Assembly (NCBI RefSeq): GCF_017311575.1
Contig: NZ_JAFFQY010000010.1
Location: 1-47,736, forward strand
DNA from: Roseococcus thiosulfatophilus
GTDB lineage: Bacteria > Pseudomonadota > Alphaproteobacteria > Acetobacterales > Acetobacteraceae
Reading direction: 5' to 3'
Length of the DNA stretch: 47,736 nucleotides
In this document: positions 17,800 through 26,040 of the stretch, piece after piece
Layout of the letters: every line of letters starts with the position of its first letter
Numbering within the stretch: position 1 is the first letter of the stretch
The notes under the pieces: model-generated
The model's database searches: none
What the model was told of the DNA's origin: nothing
Seen by the model: only the letters and a program-made list of their open reading frames with translations
Translations under genes and position numbers: made by a program

Positions 17800-18903
17800 T
17801 CAGCCCTGAAGCAGCCCCTCCCGCAGCGCCGCCCAGCGCCGGGCGATCGCGGGCAGCAGGAACCCCTCCAGATGCGCCCGCCCCGCCTCGGCGCGGCGCG
17901 CGCGTTCCTCCGGATGGGTGGCCAGGTGATGGATGGCCTCGGCGATAACGCCAGGGTCGTCGGGGTCGGCGTAGAGCGCGGCCTCGCCCGCGGCCTCCGG
18001 CAGCCCGCCGCGGCGCGAGGCGACCAGCGCCGCCCCCGCCCCCAGCGCCTCCTGCGCCACGCGGCCGAAGGGCTCCTCCCACCGGTTGGGCATGACGATG
18101 ATGGAAGCGCGCGCCATACGGGCCAGGGTGGCGGCGTGGTCGAGATAGCCCAGCATCTGCACCCCCGCCGCTTCCGCCTCAGCGCGCAGCGTGGTGACGA
18201 AGGGCGTGTCGGCCCGGCCGCCGAACCAGGCATCCCCGACCATTTCCGCCCGCCAGCCGGGCAGGCGCGGCAGGGCGCGGGCGCAGGCGGCGACGAAGCT
18301 GTCGGCGCCCTTCTCGGCATTGAGCCGCCCCACGAAGAGGATCAGCGCCTCACGCGGGGCAGGATCGGCCGGGAAGGCGGCGGGGTCATGCGGGTTGGGC
18401 AGCACATGGACGCGGGGCGCCAGTGCCTCCGGCAGCCCGTCCAGGAAATCCCGCCGCAGGAAGTCCGACACACAGGCCACGGCACGCACATGGCGCAGCA
18501 GCGCGGCGCGTTCCTCCGCGCGCCGCAGCCCGCCCATGCCCGAGGCCGCGTTGTGCAGCACCAGCACCACCGGGCAGGGCAGCGCCCGCGCCAGGTGGAG
18601 CGCCAACGGCGCGCGGTTGTGCGCCTCCACCACATCGGCCGGCTGGGCGCGCAGCCGGCGCGCGGCCGCGCGGGCATGGGCACGGTTGCGGCCGAGGAAG
18701 GCCAGCGGGCCGGGCGGCAGCCCCTCGAAGCGGCAGCCCTCGAAGGGGGCATCCTCCATCGGGCTGCCCAACACCATGGCCTCCCATCCCGGGGCGGGTG
18801 CGCGGGCCAGGTCCCGCACCACCAGGGCCACGCCGCCCGCGCCCCGGGGGCCGAAGCGCTCCTTGGCGGGCAGGACCATCGCGACGCGCCGGGGGGCGGA
18901 CAT
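17800..18903 (-). CDS. GT4-family glycosyltransferase
   Basis: A 367-residue GT-B fold glycosyltransferase. The N-terminal domain has [20 protein letters not shown] and VVEAHNRAPLALHLARALP. The C-terminal nucleotide-sugar domain has LFVGRLNAEKGADSFVAACA, and the EX7E-like region is RWEEPFGRVAQEALGAGAAL followed by VASRRGGLPE. It acts in the cytoplasm on lipid-linked or core glycan acceptors. It is divergent from the O-antigen ligase-like gene with 91 bp between them. Donor and acceptor cannot be read from the sequence. Confidence 0.92.
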   Translation of the reverse strand: MSAPRRVAMVLPAKERFGPRGAGGVALVVRDLARAPAPGWEAMVLGSPMEDAPFEGCRFEGLPPGPLAFLGRNRAHARAAARRLRAQPADVVEAHNRAPLALHLARALPCPVVLVLHNAASGMGGLRRAEERAALLRHVRAVACVSDFLRRDFLDGLPEALAPRVHVLPNPHDPAAFPADPAPREALILFVGRLNAEKGADSFVAACARALPRLPGWRAEMVGDAWFGGRADTPFVTTLRAEAEAAGVQMLGYLDHAATLARMARASIIVMPNRWEEPFGRVAQEALGAGAALVASRRGGLPEAAGEAALYADPDDPGVIAEAIHHLATHPEERARRAEAGRAHLEGFLLPAIARRWAALREGLLQG

Positions 18904-18942
18904 GCGGCCACGCTTACCCAATGGCCCGCCGGGGGGCCAGCC

Positions 18943-18970
18943 TTGGCCCGCCGGCCCCAGCCTGTATAAC
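18943..18970 (+). promoter_or_regulatory. candidate promoter of the O-antigen ligase-like gene
   Basis: TTGGCC (18943-18948) and TATAAC (18965-18970) are separated by 16 bases, close to a sigma-70 type promoter. They lie 25 bases before the GTG start of the ligase-like gene and its SD AGGGAGG at 18984-18990. Confidence 0.4.
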
Positions 18971-18994
18971 CGCGCCGCAATCCAGGGAGGTCGC

Positions 18995-20254
18995 GTGGAG
19001 CAGACCAGCACGACACCGCCCAGCTGGCTGCGGCGTCTCGACGGGCCGGGCGGTGTCCTGGCCATGGCGGTGGGTGTGGCGATCCCCTGGGTGGTCATCG
19101 CCTCGCGTTCGGCGGCCGAGGCGGTGGTGGCCGGGCTCGCCGCCGGCTTCCTGCTGCACCTGCTGGCGACCCGCAACGCCGCGCCGCTGCGCGCGCCCTG
19201 GTTCCTGCTGGCCATGGCCTATTGGGCCTGGCTGGTGCTGGCCACGGCCCTGGCCGGGGCGGAGCCCGGGCAGATGCTGGCGGCGCTGAGCTGGGGGCGC
19301 TTCCCGCTCGCCACCCTCGCCATCGCCACATGGGCTTTTTCCAGCGCGCGGGCGCAGCGCCTGGCCCTCTGGGCGCTGGGCGGCGCCGTGGTCTTCGTGG
19401 GCCTGGAGATCTGGCTGCAATTCGTCTTCGGGCATGGGCTGGTGCGTTCGGGCACGGCGCTGCCAGGCTATATGCCCGGCCCCTTCCTCCGGCCGCGGGC
19501 CGGGGGCTATCTCGCGCTCACACTCTGGCCCCTGCTGGTGCCCGCGGTGGTGCTGCTGGCCACCTACGGCGCGCGGGGCCATGTGGCGGGCGTCGCGCTG
19601 GTGGCCGTGGCGGTCGGCGCCGTGCTGATGGCGGGGCAGCGCAGCCCGCTGATCATGGTGCTGTTCGGCCTCGTCCTGGCCGCGCTGGCGCTGCGCCCGC
19701 TGCGGCTGCCGGCGCTGGTGGCGGTGCTGGGCGGGGCGACGATGCTGGGGCTGGCCGCGATCGTGGCGCCCAACACCTTCTACCGCTACGCCGTTCACCT
19801 GCCGCAGCTGCTGGCCAACTTCCCGGAGACGCATTACGGCCAGATCCTGGCTCGCGCCTTGGCCATGGTGGAGGCGCATCCCTGGCTCGGCGCCGGCGCG
19901 GAGGCCTTCCGCACCGGCTGCTATGACCCGCGCTTCCACATCGGCTGGGGCGGGGTGGGCGATGGCGGCGGCGCCGCGATGTGCGTCACGCATGTGCACC
20001 ATTTCTACCTGGAGGCGCTGGTGGATGCCGGCATCCCCGGGCTGGTGCTGTTCACCGCCTCCTGCCTCGCGCTGCTCTGGGCGCTGGGGCGGGGGGCGTT
20101 GAGCGACCCGCTGCGCCTGGGCCTGTTCCTGTCGGCGCTGATCGCGCTGTGGCCCGTGGCGACGGCCGGCGCCTATGCGGGCATTGACCAGGCGGGGCTG
20201 CGGGTCTTCCTGATGGGGCTGGGCCTCGCCCTCGCCGCGCGGCCGGCGACCTGA
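18995..20254 (+). CDS. O-antigen ligase / Wzy family membrane protein
   Basis: A 419-residue polytopic inner-membrane protein with about ten or more helices. The Wzy_C/WaaL landmarks are AGQRSPLIMVLFGLVLAALAL, the large periplasmic loop with HPWLGAGAEAFRTGCYDPRF, and the His-containing VTHVHHFYLEALVDAGIPGL before the last helices. Such proteins transfer or polymerise undecaprenyl-linked glycans at the periplasmic face. The GTG start at 18995 has an ideal SD (AGGGAGG, four bases upstream). The next glycosyltransferase gene starts two bases after its stop. Confidence 0.9.
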   Translation: MEQTSTTPPSWLRRLDGPGGVLAMAVGVAIPWVVIASRSAAEAVVAGLAAGFLLHLLATRNAAPLRAPWFLLAMAYWAWLVLATALAGAEPGQMLAALSWGRFPLATLAIATWAFSSARAQRLALWALGGAVVFVGLEIWLQFVFGHGLVRSGTALPGYMPGPFLRPRAGGYLALTLWPLLVPAVVLLATYGARGHVAGVALVAVAVGAVLMAGQRSPLIMVLFGLVLAALALRPLRLPALVAVLGGATMLGLAAIVAPNTFYRYAVHLPQLLANFPETHYGQILARALAMVEAHPWLGAGAEAFRTGCYDPRFHIGWGGVGDGGGAAMCVTHVHHFYLEALVDAGIPGLVLFTASCLALLWALGRGALSDPLRLGLFLSALIALWPVATAGAYAGIDQAGLRVFLMGLGLALAARPAT

Positions 20255-20256
20255 GC

Positions 20257-21006
20257 GTGCAGACCGTCATCTGCATGAAGTGGGGCACCCTCTACGGCCC
20301 CGAATACGCCAACCGCCTGCATGCCATGGTGCGGCGGAACACGCGGCGCCTGCTGCGCTTCGTCTGCTTCACCGAGGATGGGACGGGGCTTCACCCCGCC
20401 ATCGAGGTGCAGCCCCTTCCCCCCATCCGCATCCCCGCCCACCACCAGCGTTTCCCCTGGCGCAAGATGTCCCTCTGGGGCGAGACGCTGGGCGACCTCA
20501 CGGGCCAGGTGCTGTTCCTCGACCTCGACCTGGTGGTGACGGGCGATGTGGATGGCTTCTTCGACCACGCGCCGGACGAGGATTTCGTGGTGATCCGCAA
20601 CTGGACCTCGCGGCCCCCCGCGGCAGGCGAGAGGGCCATCGGCAACACCTCCTGCTTCCGGCTGCGCGTGGGGTCGAACGCGCATCTGCTCGCCGCGGTG
20701 GAGGCGGATTTCGACGGCGTCTTCGCCGCGCACCGGATCGAGCAGGTGTTCATCTCCCGCCACGCCCACAGCATCGCCTTCTGGCCCGAGGGCTGGTGCG
20801 TCAGCTTCAAGCATTCCCTGCTGCCGCCCTGGCCCGCGCGGCTGTGGCGCCCGGCGCCGCTGCCGGCGGGCACGCGCCTCGTGGCCTTCACCGGCAAGCC
20901 CGACGTGCATGACGTGCTGGAAGGGCGCTGGCCCGCGCCCTGGTTCAAGAAATTCTACAAGACCCTGCGCCGGCCCGACTGGGTGGCGGCGCACTGGCGC
21001 GAATAA
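20257..21006 (+). CDS. glycosyltransferase with DXD-type motif
   Basis: A 249-residue protein starting at a GTG (VQTVICMKWGTLYGPEYANR). The segment WRKMSLWGETLGDLTGQVLF leads into LDLDLVVTGDVDGFF, an Asp-x-Asp metal/sugar-nucleotide motif in the place expected of a GT-A fold. The C-terminal region has VAFTGKPDVHDV and a basic end. I recognise it as a glycosyltransferase but cannot name the sugar. It is two bases downstream of the O-antigen ligase-like gene and surely cotranscribed. Confidence 0.8.
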   Translation: MQTVICMKWGTLYGPEYANRLHAMVRRNTRRLLRFVCFTEDGTGLHPAIEVQPLPPIRIPAHHQRFPWRKMSLWGETLGDLTGQVLFLDLDLVVTGDVDGFFDHAPDEDFVVIRNWTSRPPAAGERAIGNTSCFRLRVGSNAHLLAAVEADFDGVFAAHRIEQVFISRHAHSIAFWPEGWCVSFKHSLLPPWPARLWRPAPLPAGTRLVAFTGKPDVHDVLEGRWPAPWFKKFYKTLRRPDWVAAHWRE

Positions 21007-21007
21007 T

Positions 21008-21478
21008 TCAGAACCAGCGGCGCACCTTGGCCTTGTAGTCCAGGTAGTCCTGGCCGAAGCGGCGCTCCAGATAGGCCTCCTCGCGCCGCACCACCAGGAA
21101 ATCCAGCGCCAGGAAGATGCCGCCCACGGCCAGCCAGCCCCAGAGCGTGCCCCAGACCAGCGCCATGCCCGCCGCCACCAGCAGGAAGCCCGAATAGATC
21201 GGGTTGCGGCCCAGCCGGAAGGGGCCGCGCGCGACGAAGGCGGTGTCGGGCCTGTCGGGCCGCGGGTCATTGCCGGCGCGGACCAGCACCAGCAACGCCC
21301 AGCCCATCAGCAGGAAGGCCAGCAGCATCACCGGCAGGCCGAGTTCCGGCGCGGGCGGGCCCAGCATGACGGGGGCCAGCCAGTTCAGCGCCCAGGCCAG
21401 CATCAGCCCCGCCAGCACCATCAGCGGGGGCGGCACCTTCACGCCGGGGCCGTGGGCCTCGTCCTCAGGCGGGAACAT
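21008..21478 (-). CDS. ICMT/phospholipid methyltransferase-like membrane protein
   Basis: A 156-residue protein with four or five predicted helices. The C-terminal half has the isoprenylcysteine carboxyl methyltransferase-type signature: FVARGPFRLGRNPIYSGFLL, then a helix, then RREEAYLERRFGQDYLDYKA before VRRWF. These residues form the SAM pocket in the family. The acceptor in bacteria is usually unknown. It overlaps the end of ygfZ by 14 bp on the same strand and is convergent with the glycosyltransferase gene, with one base between their stops. Confidence 0.88.
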   Translation of the reverse strand: MFPPEDEAHGPGVKVPPPLMVLAGLMLAWALNWLAPVMLGPPAPELGLPVMLLAFLLMGWALLVLVRAGNDPRPDRPDTAFVARGPFRLGRNPIYSGFLLVAAGMALVWGTLWGWLAVGGIFLALDFLVVRREEAYLERRFGQDYLDYKAKVRRWF

Positions 21479-22295
21479 CGGCCATGCCTTCGGGCAGGGT
21501 CATCCAGGCGGGCACCTCGGGCGTCAAAAGGGCCGCGCCGCATTCCAGCGCGCCGCCCCGCAGCGCCTCCAGCCGCAGCAGCGCGAGGCCCCGCCCGCCC
21601 CGGCCGGAGCGCATCTCGCCCAGTTCCACGCCCGCGCGCGTCACGGGCGTGCCGCGGGCCGGCAGGGGGCCTTCCACGCGCACCGGCACCAGGCGCCGCT
21701 TCACCAGGCCCCGATACTTGGTCCGCGCCGTGAGTTCCTGGCCCATGTAGCAGCCCTTGGTCCAGGAAACGCCGTGCAGCTCGTCGAAGCCGGCCTCGAG
21801 CAGCACCGACTTTTCCGAATCCATGTCGCGCCCGCCGTCAGGAATGCCCAGGGCCAGGCGGTGGAGGTCGTAATCCTCGGCCGTGGCGTCGGCCGGCAGG
21901 GGGGTGGGCGAGAGCACGCGCCATCCCGCCTCCTTGTGGCGGGGGTCGCGCCGCACCAGCCCCGCACCCGGCGGCCCCGCGCCCCAGGCGGCATGGACAT
22001 GCCACTCCTCCGACGCATCCCGCAGCGCCACCTTGCTCCGCAGCCGGAAGCGCGAGAGGCGCTGCACCAGCTCCGGCACCTGGGCACGGTCGGCGTCCAG
22101 CAGCAGCGCCTCGCCTTCCGCGACCAGCAGGAAATCCGCCAGCCACTTGCCCTGCGGCGACAGCAGCGCGGCCCAGACGGCCGCCTGCCCGTCGGCGGCC
22201 GCCACGTCGTTGGAGATCAGCCCTTGCAGGAAGGCGACGCGGTCCGCGCCCGTCACCTCCACAACGCCCCGCTCGGGGAGGAATGCCATGGTCAT
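21465..22295 (-). CDS. ygfZ: YgfZ/CAF17-type folate-binding protein
   Basis: A 276-residue protein of the GcvT-related CAF17/YgfZ family, needed for maintenance of certain Fe-S enzymes. It carries the diagnostic motif KGCYMGQELTARTKYRG with the conserved cysteine, plus an N-terminal GADRVAFLQGLISNDV. The start is taken at ATG 22295 (MTMAFLPERG); ATG 22289 is an equal alternative as no strong SD is seen. It is divergent from the GT9 gene. The ICMT-like gene overlaps its 3' end. Confidence 0.93.
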   Translation of the reverse strand: MTMAFLPERGVVEVTGADRVAFLQGLISNDVAAADGQAAVWAALLSPQGKWLADFLLVAEGEALLLDADRAQVPELVQRLSRFRLRSKVALRDASEEWHVHAAWGAGPPGAGLVRRDPRHKEAGWRVLSPTPLPADATAEDYDLHRLALGIPDGGRDMDSEKSVLLEAGFDELHGVSWTKGCYMGQELTARTKYRGLVKRRLVPVRVEGPLPARGTPVTRAGVELGEMRSGRGGRGLALLRLEALRGGALECGAALLTPEVPAWMTLPEGMADVPA

Positions 22296-22354
22296 GAACA
22301 GGATATCGGGGGCCCAGCCTCCCGCCTCAACCCCATGCATGTTAAGCCGCGCGG

Positions 22355-23269
22355 GTGGAAATCCTGTTCATCACCTCGAGCCGCATCGGGGACGCCGTGC
22401 TCTCGACCGGCCTCGCCGAACATCTGCGGCTGGCCCACCCCGAGGCGCGCTTCACCATCGCCTGCGGCCCCGCCGCGGCCGGGGTGTTCGCGCGCATGCC
22501 CGGGCGCGTGGCCACGCTGGTGCTGCGCAAGCGGCGCCTCGCCTTGCATTGGCTGGGCCTGTGGGCGCGATGCGTGACCCGCCGTTGGGACCTGGTGGTG
22601 GATCTGCGCGGCTCGGCCTTCGCCTGGACGGTGCCGGCGCGAAAGCGCGCGGTGAAGCGGGGCGGAAGGCGGCCGGGCCATCGCATCCTGCACATCGCGG
22701 AGGTGCTGGGCATCACCCCCGCCCCGCGGCCCGTCGCCTGGTTCGCGCCGGAGGACATGGCGCGCGTCGAACCCCTGCTGCCGGCGGCCCCCTTCCTGGT
22801 CCTCGGCCCCACGGCCACCTGGGCGCCCAAGATGTGGCCCACCGAGCGCTTCGTGGCCCTGGCCCAGAGGCTGACCGCGCCCGAAGGCCCCCTGCCCGGC
22901 GCACCCATCCTGATCCTGGGCGGGCCGGGCGCGGAGGAGGCCCGCATGGCCGCCCCCCTGCTGGCCGCCCTGCCCGAGGCCCGGCCGCTGATCGGCACGC
23001 TCTCCATCCCGGAGGTGACGGCGCTGCTCTCCCGCGCCGCGCTCTATGTCGGCAATGATTCCGGGCTGATGCATTTGGCGGCGGCGGCGGGCGCGCCCAC
23101 GCTCGGGCTGTTCGGCCCCTCCATGGTCAGCGAATACGCGCCCATCGGGCCGCGCGCCCGCCCGGTGGTGGCGCCGGGCCGGGCCGGGCATGCGCCGATG
23201 CGGGGCCTGAGCGTCTCGGCCGCCCTGGCGGGTGCGCGGGAATTGCTGGCGCCGGAGCCCGTGGCCTGA
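22355..23269 (+). CDS. glycosyltransferase family 9 (heptosyltransferase-like)
   Basis: A 304-residue GT9 enzyme starting at a GTG: (V/M)EILFITSSRIGDAVLSTG is the family N-terminus. Further signatures are DLVVDLRGSAFAW, FLVLGPTATWAPKMWPTERF (donor site region) and LYVGNDSGLMHLAAAAGAPT followed by LGLFGPS. Members add heptose or related sugars to the LPS inner core in the cytoplasm. It lies two bases before the next GT4 gene. Together they suggest a core-oligosaccharide operon. Confidence 0.94.
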   Translation: MEILFITSSRIGDAVLSTGLAEHLRLAHPEARFTIACGPAAAGVFARMPGRVATLVLRKRRLALHWLGLWARCVTRRWDLVVDLRGSAFAWTVPARKRAVKRGGRRPGHRILHIAEVLGITPAPRPVAWFAPEDMARVEPLLPAAPFLVLGPTATWAPKMWPTERFVALAQRLTAPEGPLPGAPILILGGPGAEEARMAAPLLAALPEARPLIGTLSIPEVTALLSRAALYVGNDSGLMHLAAAAGAPTLGLFGPSMVSEYAPIGPRARPVVAPGRAGHAPMRGLSVSAALAGARELLAPEPVA

Positions 23270-23271
23270 CC

Positions 23272-24381
23272 ATGTTCGTCGTGGTCACCCAGAACTTCGC
23301 GCCGGATATCGGCGGGATCGCCATCGTGATGCACGCGCTGGCCGGCGCCCTGGCGGCGGAAGGCCCCGTCGAGGTCTTCGCCCACCGCATCCGCGGCGGC
23401 GGGCCGGAACTCGAGGGCCACCCCTACACCGCCCTGCACCGCTTCGGCGGCCCCAACCCGCTGCGCGGCTGGCGCAAGGGCTGGGCGCTGCGCGGGCCGC
23501 TGGCCAACCCCGCCTTGCGTGGCGTGCTCTGCGACAGTTGGAAGAGCGCCGAGATCCTGCCCCCCACCAGCGCCCCCGTGCTGGTGCCGGCCATGGGCAT
23601 GGAATTGCCGCCGAACCCCTCGCCGCGCCGCATGCGCCGCATCCAGGCTGCCCTGGCGAAGGCGAGCGCGGTGCTGCCCATCTCGCGCCACACGGCGGCG
23701 GCGGTGGCGCCCTACCTCGCCCCCGGCACGCGGATGGAGATCATCCCACCCCCCATCGCCCCTCAGCCCGACCCCACGCCCGAGGCGCGCGCCGCCCTGC
23801 GCGCGCGGGTGGGCGCGGGGCCGCTGCTGGCCACGCTGTGTCGCCTGGAGAAGCGCAAGGGCGTGGACCGCGTCATCGCCGCCCTGCCCGAACTGCTGCC
23901 GCGCCATCCGGGCCTCGCCTTCGCCATCGCCGGTGAGGGCGAGGACCGCGCCCGGCTGGAAGCCCTGGCCGCCGAATTGCGTGTCACCCCGCACGTCCAT
24001 TTCTTGGGCCGGGTGGATGACGCGCAGAAAGCCGCGCTGCTGGCCGAGTGCGCCGCCTTCGCCATGCCGGTGCGGCGCGAGGGCGCCTCGGTGGAGGGCT
24101 TCGGCATCGTCTACCTCGAGGCCGCCTGGCATGGCCGCCCCTCGCTCGCCGGCCGCGAGGGCGGCGCGGGCGATGCGGTGGAGGACGGCGTCACCGGCCT
24201 GCTCTGCGACGGCGCGGACCAGGCGAGCGTCACCACGCACCTCGCCGCCCTGCTGGACGACCCCGCCCGCGCCGACGCCATGGGCGCGGCCGCCGCGCGC
24301 CGCCTGCACGAGGGCTTCCTGCTGGACGCCGTCGCCCGCCGCTTCCTGGACCTGATGCCCCCGCGCGGAGACGCGGATTGA
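23272..24381 (+). CDS. GT4-family glycosyltransferase
   Basis: A 369-residue GT-B glycosyltransferase. The N-terminus FVVVTQNFAPDIGGIAIVMH is the acceptor-domain glycine loop. The C-terminal domain has TLCRLEKRKGVDRVIAALPE, VHFLGRVDDAQKAALLAECA and the EX7E region EGFGIVYLEAAWHGRPSLAG. It is preceded by the GT9 gene with a 2-bp gap. Its stop overlaps the TTG start of the asparagine-synthetase-like gene (TTGA at 24378-24381), so the three are translationally linked. Substrates are unknown. Confidence 0.93.
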   Translation: MFVVVTQNFAPDIGGIAIVMHALAGALAAEGPVEVFAHRIRGGGPELEGHPYTALHRFGGPNPLRGWRKGWALRGPLANPALRGVLCDSWKSAEILPPTSAPVLVPAMGMELPPNPSPRRMRRIQAALAKASAVLPISRHTAAAVAPYLAPGTRMEIIPPPIAPQPDPTPEARAALRARVGAGPLLATLCRLEKRKGVDRVIAALPELLPRHPGLAFAIAGEGEDRARLEALAAELRVTPHVHFLGRVDDAQKAALLAECAAFAMPVRREGASVEGFGIVYLEAAWHGRPSLAGREGGAGDAVEDGVTGLLCDGADQASVTTHLAALLDDPARADAMGAAAARRLHEGFLLDAVARRFLDLMPPRGDAD

Positions 24382-26036
24382 GCGCCATCGCGGGCCTAGT
24401 CCTGCGCGGGCGGCGCGTGCCCGATGCGGCGCCGCTGGAGGCGCTGTCGGCCGCCCTGGCCCATCGCGGCCCCGCCTCCGGCCCGCCCGTGCTGGGCCCG
24501 GGCCTCGGGCTGGTCGGGCGCGGCCTGCCGGCCGAGCCCCTCTCGGCCGGCGCGGCGACGCTGGTGGCGAGCCACCTCCTGGCCGCGCCCGAGGCGCTGC
24601 GCGCGGCCCAGGGCCTGCCCGAGGCGCGCGACGCCGAATTGCCCCTGCTGCTGTATCGCCGCCGGGGTCTCGATTTCGGCGCTGTGCTGGGCGGCGCCCA
24701 TGCGCTGGCCGTGGCCGACCACGCCATGCGGCGCCTGGTGCTGGCGCGCGACGCCTTCGGGCTCGCGCCCCTCTATTTCGCGGAGACCTCGCTGGGGGTC
24801 GCCTTCGCCTCCGAACCCGCGGCGCTGATCGCGGCCGGCTTCGCCACACCCCGGCTGCGCCCCGCCGCGCGCGACGAATTGCTGCAACTGCGCTTCACCA
24901 CCGGGGCCGAGACCATCTTCGAGGGCATCCAGCGCGTGCTGCCGGCCGAGTGCTTGGCCATCGCGGGCGGCGCCATCGTGGAGCGCCGCCGCGCGCCGCC
25001 CCTGCCCGAAGGTGGCCCCGAAGCCATCTCCGAGCCCGAGGCGCTGGCGCGCTTCGAGGCCGCCTTCCTGGCGAGCCTCGCCGCCCGGGTGCAAGGCGCC
25101 ACCCCCGGCCTGCTGCTCACCGGCGGCGCGGGGGCGGCCGCGCTGGTCGCGGGTGTGGCGCGGCTGGGGCTGCCCCCCCTGCCCGCCTTCGCACCCGTGC
25201 TGGAGGGCCAGGCGGCACCCGGCGACGCCATTCCCATCCCCGTCACGCGCGACGCCTTCTGGGCCTGCCTGCCCGCCCTGGCGCAGGCGCTGGACGACCC
25301 CTCGGCCGAGCCCGCCCATGTGCTGCATTGGCTGCTGGCGGAGGCGGCGCGGGGGCAGGTCCCGGCGCTGCTGGCCCCCGATGGCTCCAGCGAATTGCTG
25401 GCCGGCCATGGCCGCCACCGCGCCGCCATGCGCCCCTGGTGGCTCTGGGGAAGGGCCATGCGCGCCCGCGGCGCCTTCGACCGGCTGGAGACGCTGGGCA
25501 TCGAGCCGCGCGCTTGGCGCGACGGCATCGCCGCCGCCGAGACGGCCGAGGCGGGCTCCGGGCGCAGCCGGCTGCAGGTGGCCCAGGCGGTGGACATGGG
25601 CGACTGGCTCACCAACGGGCTGCTGGCCGGGCTTGATCGCTGCTGCGCGCGGCACGGGATCGAGGCGCGGGCGCCCTTCCTCGATGCCGGCGTCGTCGCC
25701 GCCACCTTCCGCCTGCCCGATGCGCTGAAGGTGCGGGGCGGCGAGGGCAAGCACCTGCTGCGCCGCTGGCTCGGCACGCCCTCGCCCCGCACGTCGCCGC
25801 GCCTGCCCATCGGCGCCTGGCTGGAGGCGGAGGCGGCGCGGCTCGGCCCGCTGGTCGCGCGCCAGCCCGGTGTCGCGGAGATCTGCCGGCCCGGCCGGGC
25901 CGAGGCGCTGTTCCGCCGCGCGACCGACCGCCGCGCCGGGGCCGCCGCGTGGAACCTGCTCTTCTACGCGCTGTGGCACCGGGCGCATGTCGAGGGTGTC
26001 GCGCCGCGCGGCGATGCCTTCGAGGCGCTGAGCTGA
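24378..26036 (+). CDS. asparagine synthetase (AsnB)-like protein with degenerate active sites
   Basis: A 552-residue protein with the AsnB layout: an N-terminal glutaminase-like domain and a C-terminal synthetase-like domain. Conserved relics are RDAFGLAPLYFA (130s), FEGIQRVLPAE (180s), IEARAPFLDAGVVAATFRLP and GGEGKHLLRRWLG. However, the N-terminus is (M)SAIAGL instead of MCGIAG, so the glutaminase Cys2 is absent. The PPi-loop SGGxDS is TGGAGA (248-253), and SGDGGDELFGGY appears as APDGSSELLAGH. Both active sites therefore look lost. The TTG start overlaps the GT4 stop, and no closer start restores a Cys. It may be a structural or repurposed partner of the glycan enzymes. Sequence error is unlikely because the frame is open throughout. 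Confidence 0.85.
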   Translation: MSAIAGLVLRGRRVPDAAPLEALSAALAHRGPASGPPVLGPGLGLVGRGLPAEPLSAGAATLVASHLLAAPEALRAAQGLPEARDAELPLLLYRRRGLDFGAVLGGAHALAVADHAMRRLVLARDAFGLAPLYFAETSLGVAFASEPAALIAAGFATPRLRPAARDELLQLRFTTGAETIFEGIQRVLPAECLAIAGGAIVERRRAPPLPEGGPEAISEPEALARFEAAFLASLAARVQGATPGLLLTGGAGAAALVAGVARLGLPPLPAFAPVLEGQAAPGDAIPIPVTRDAFWACLPALAQALDDPSAEPAHVLHWLLAEAARGQVPALLAPDGSSELLAGHGRHRAAMRPWWLWGRAMRARGAFDRLETLGIEPRAWRDGIAAAETAEAGSGRSRLQVAQAVDMGDWLTNGLLAGLDRCCARHGIEARAPFLDAGVVAATFRLPDALKVRGGEGKHLLRRWLGTPSPRTSPRLPIGAWLEAEAARLGPLVARQPGVAEICRPGRAEALFRRATDRRAGAAAWNLLFYALWHRAHVEGVAPRGDAFEALS

Positions 26037-26040
26037 CGCC

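Noticed and set aside
24396-25988. Minus-strand frame opposite the AsnB-like gene
   Set aside because: No domain. The plus-strand product retains AsnB landmarks over its whole length, so the antisense frame is a shadow.
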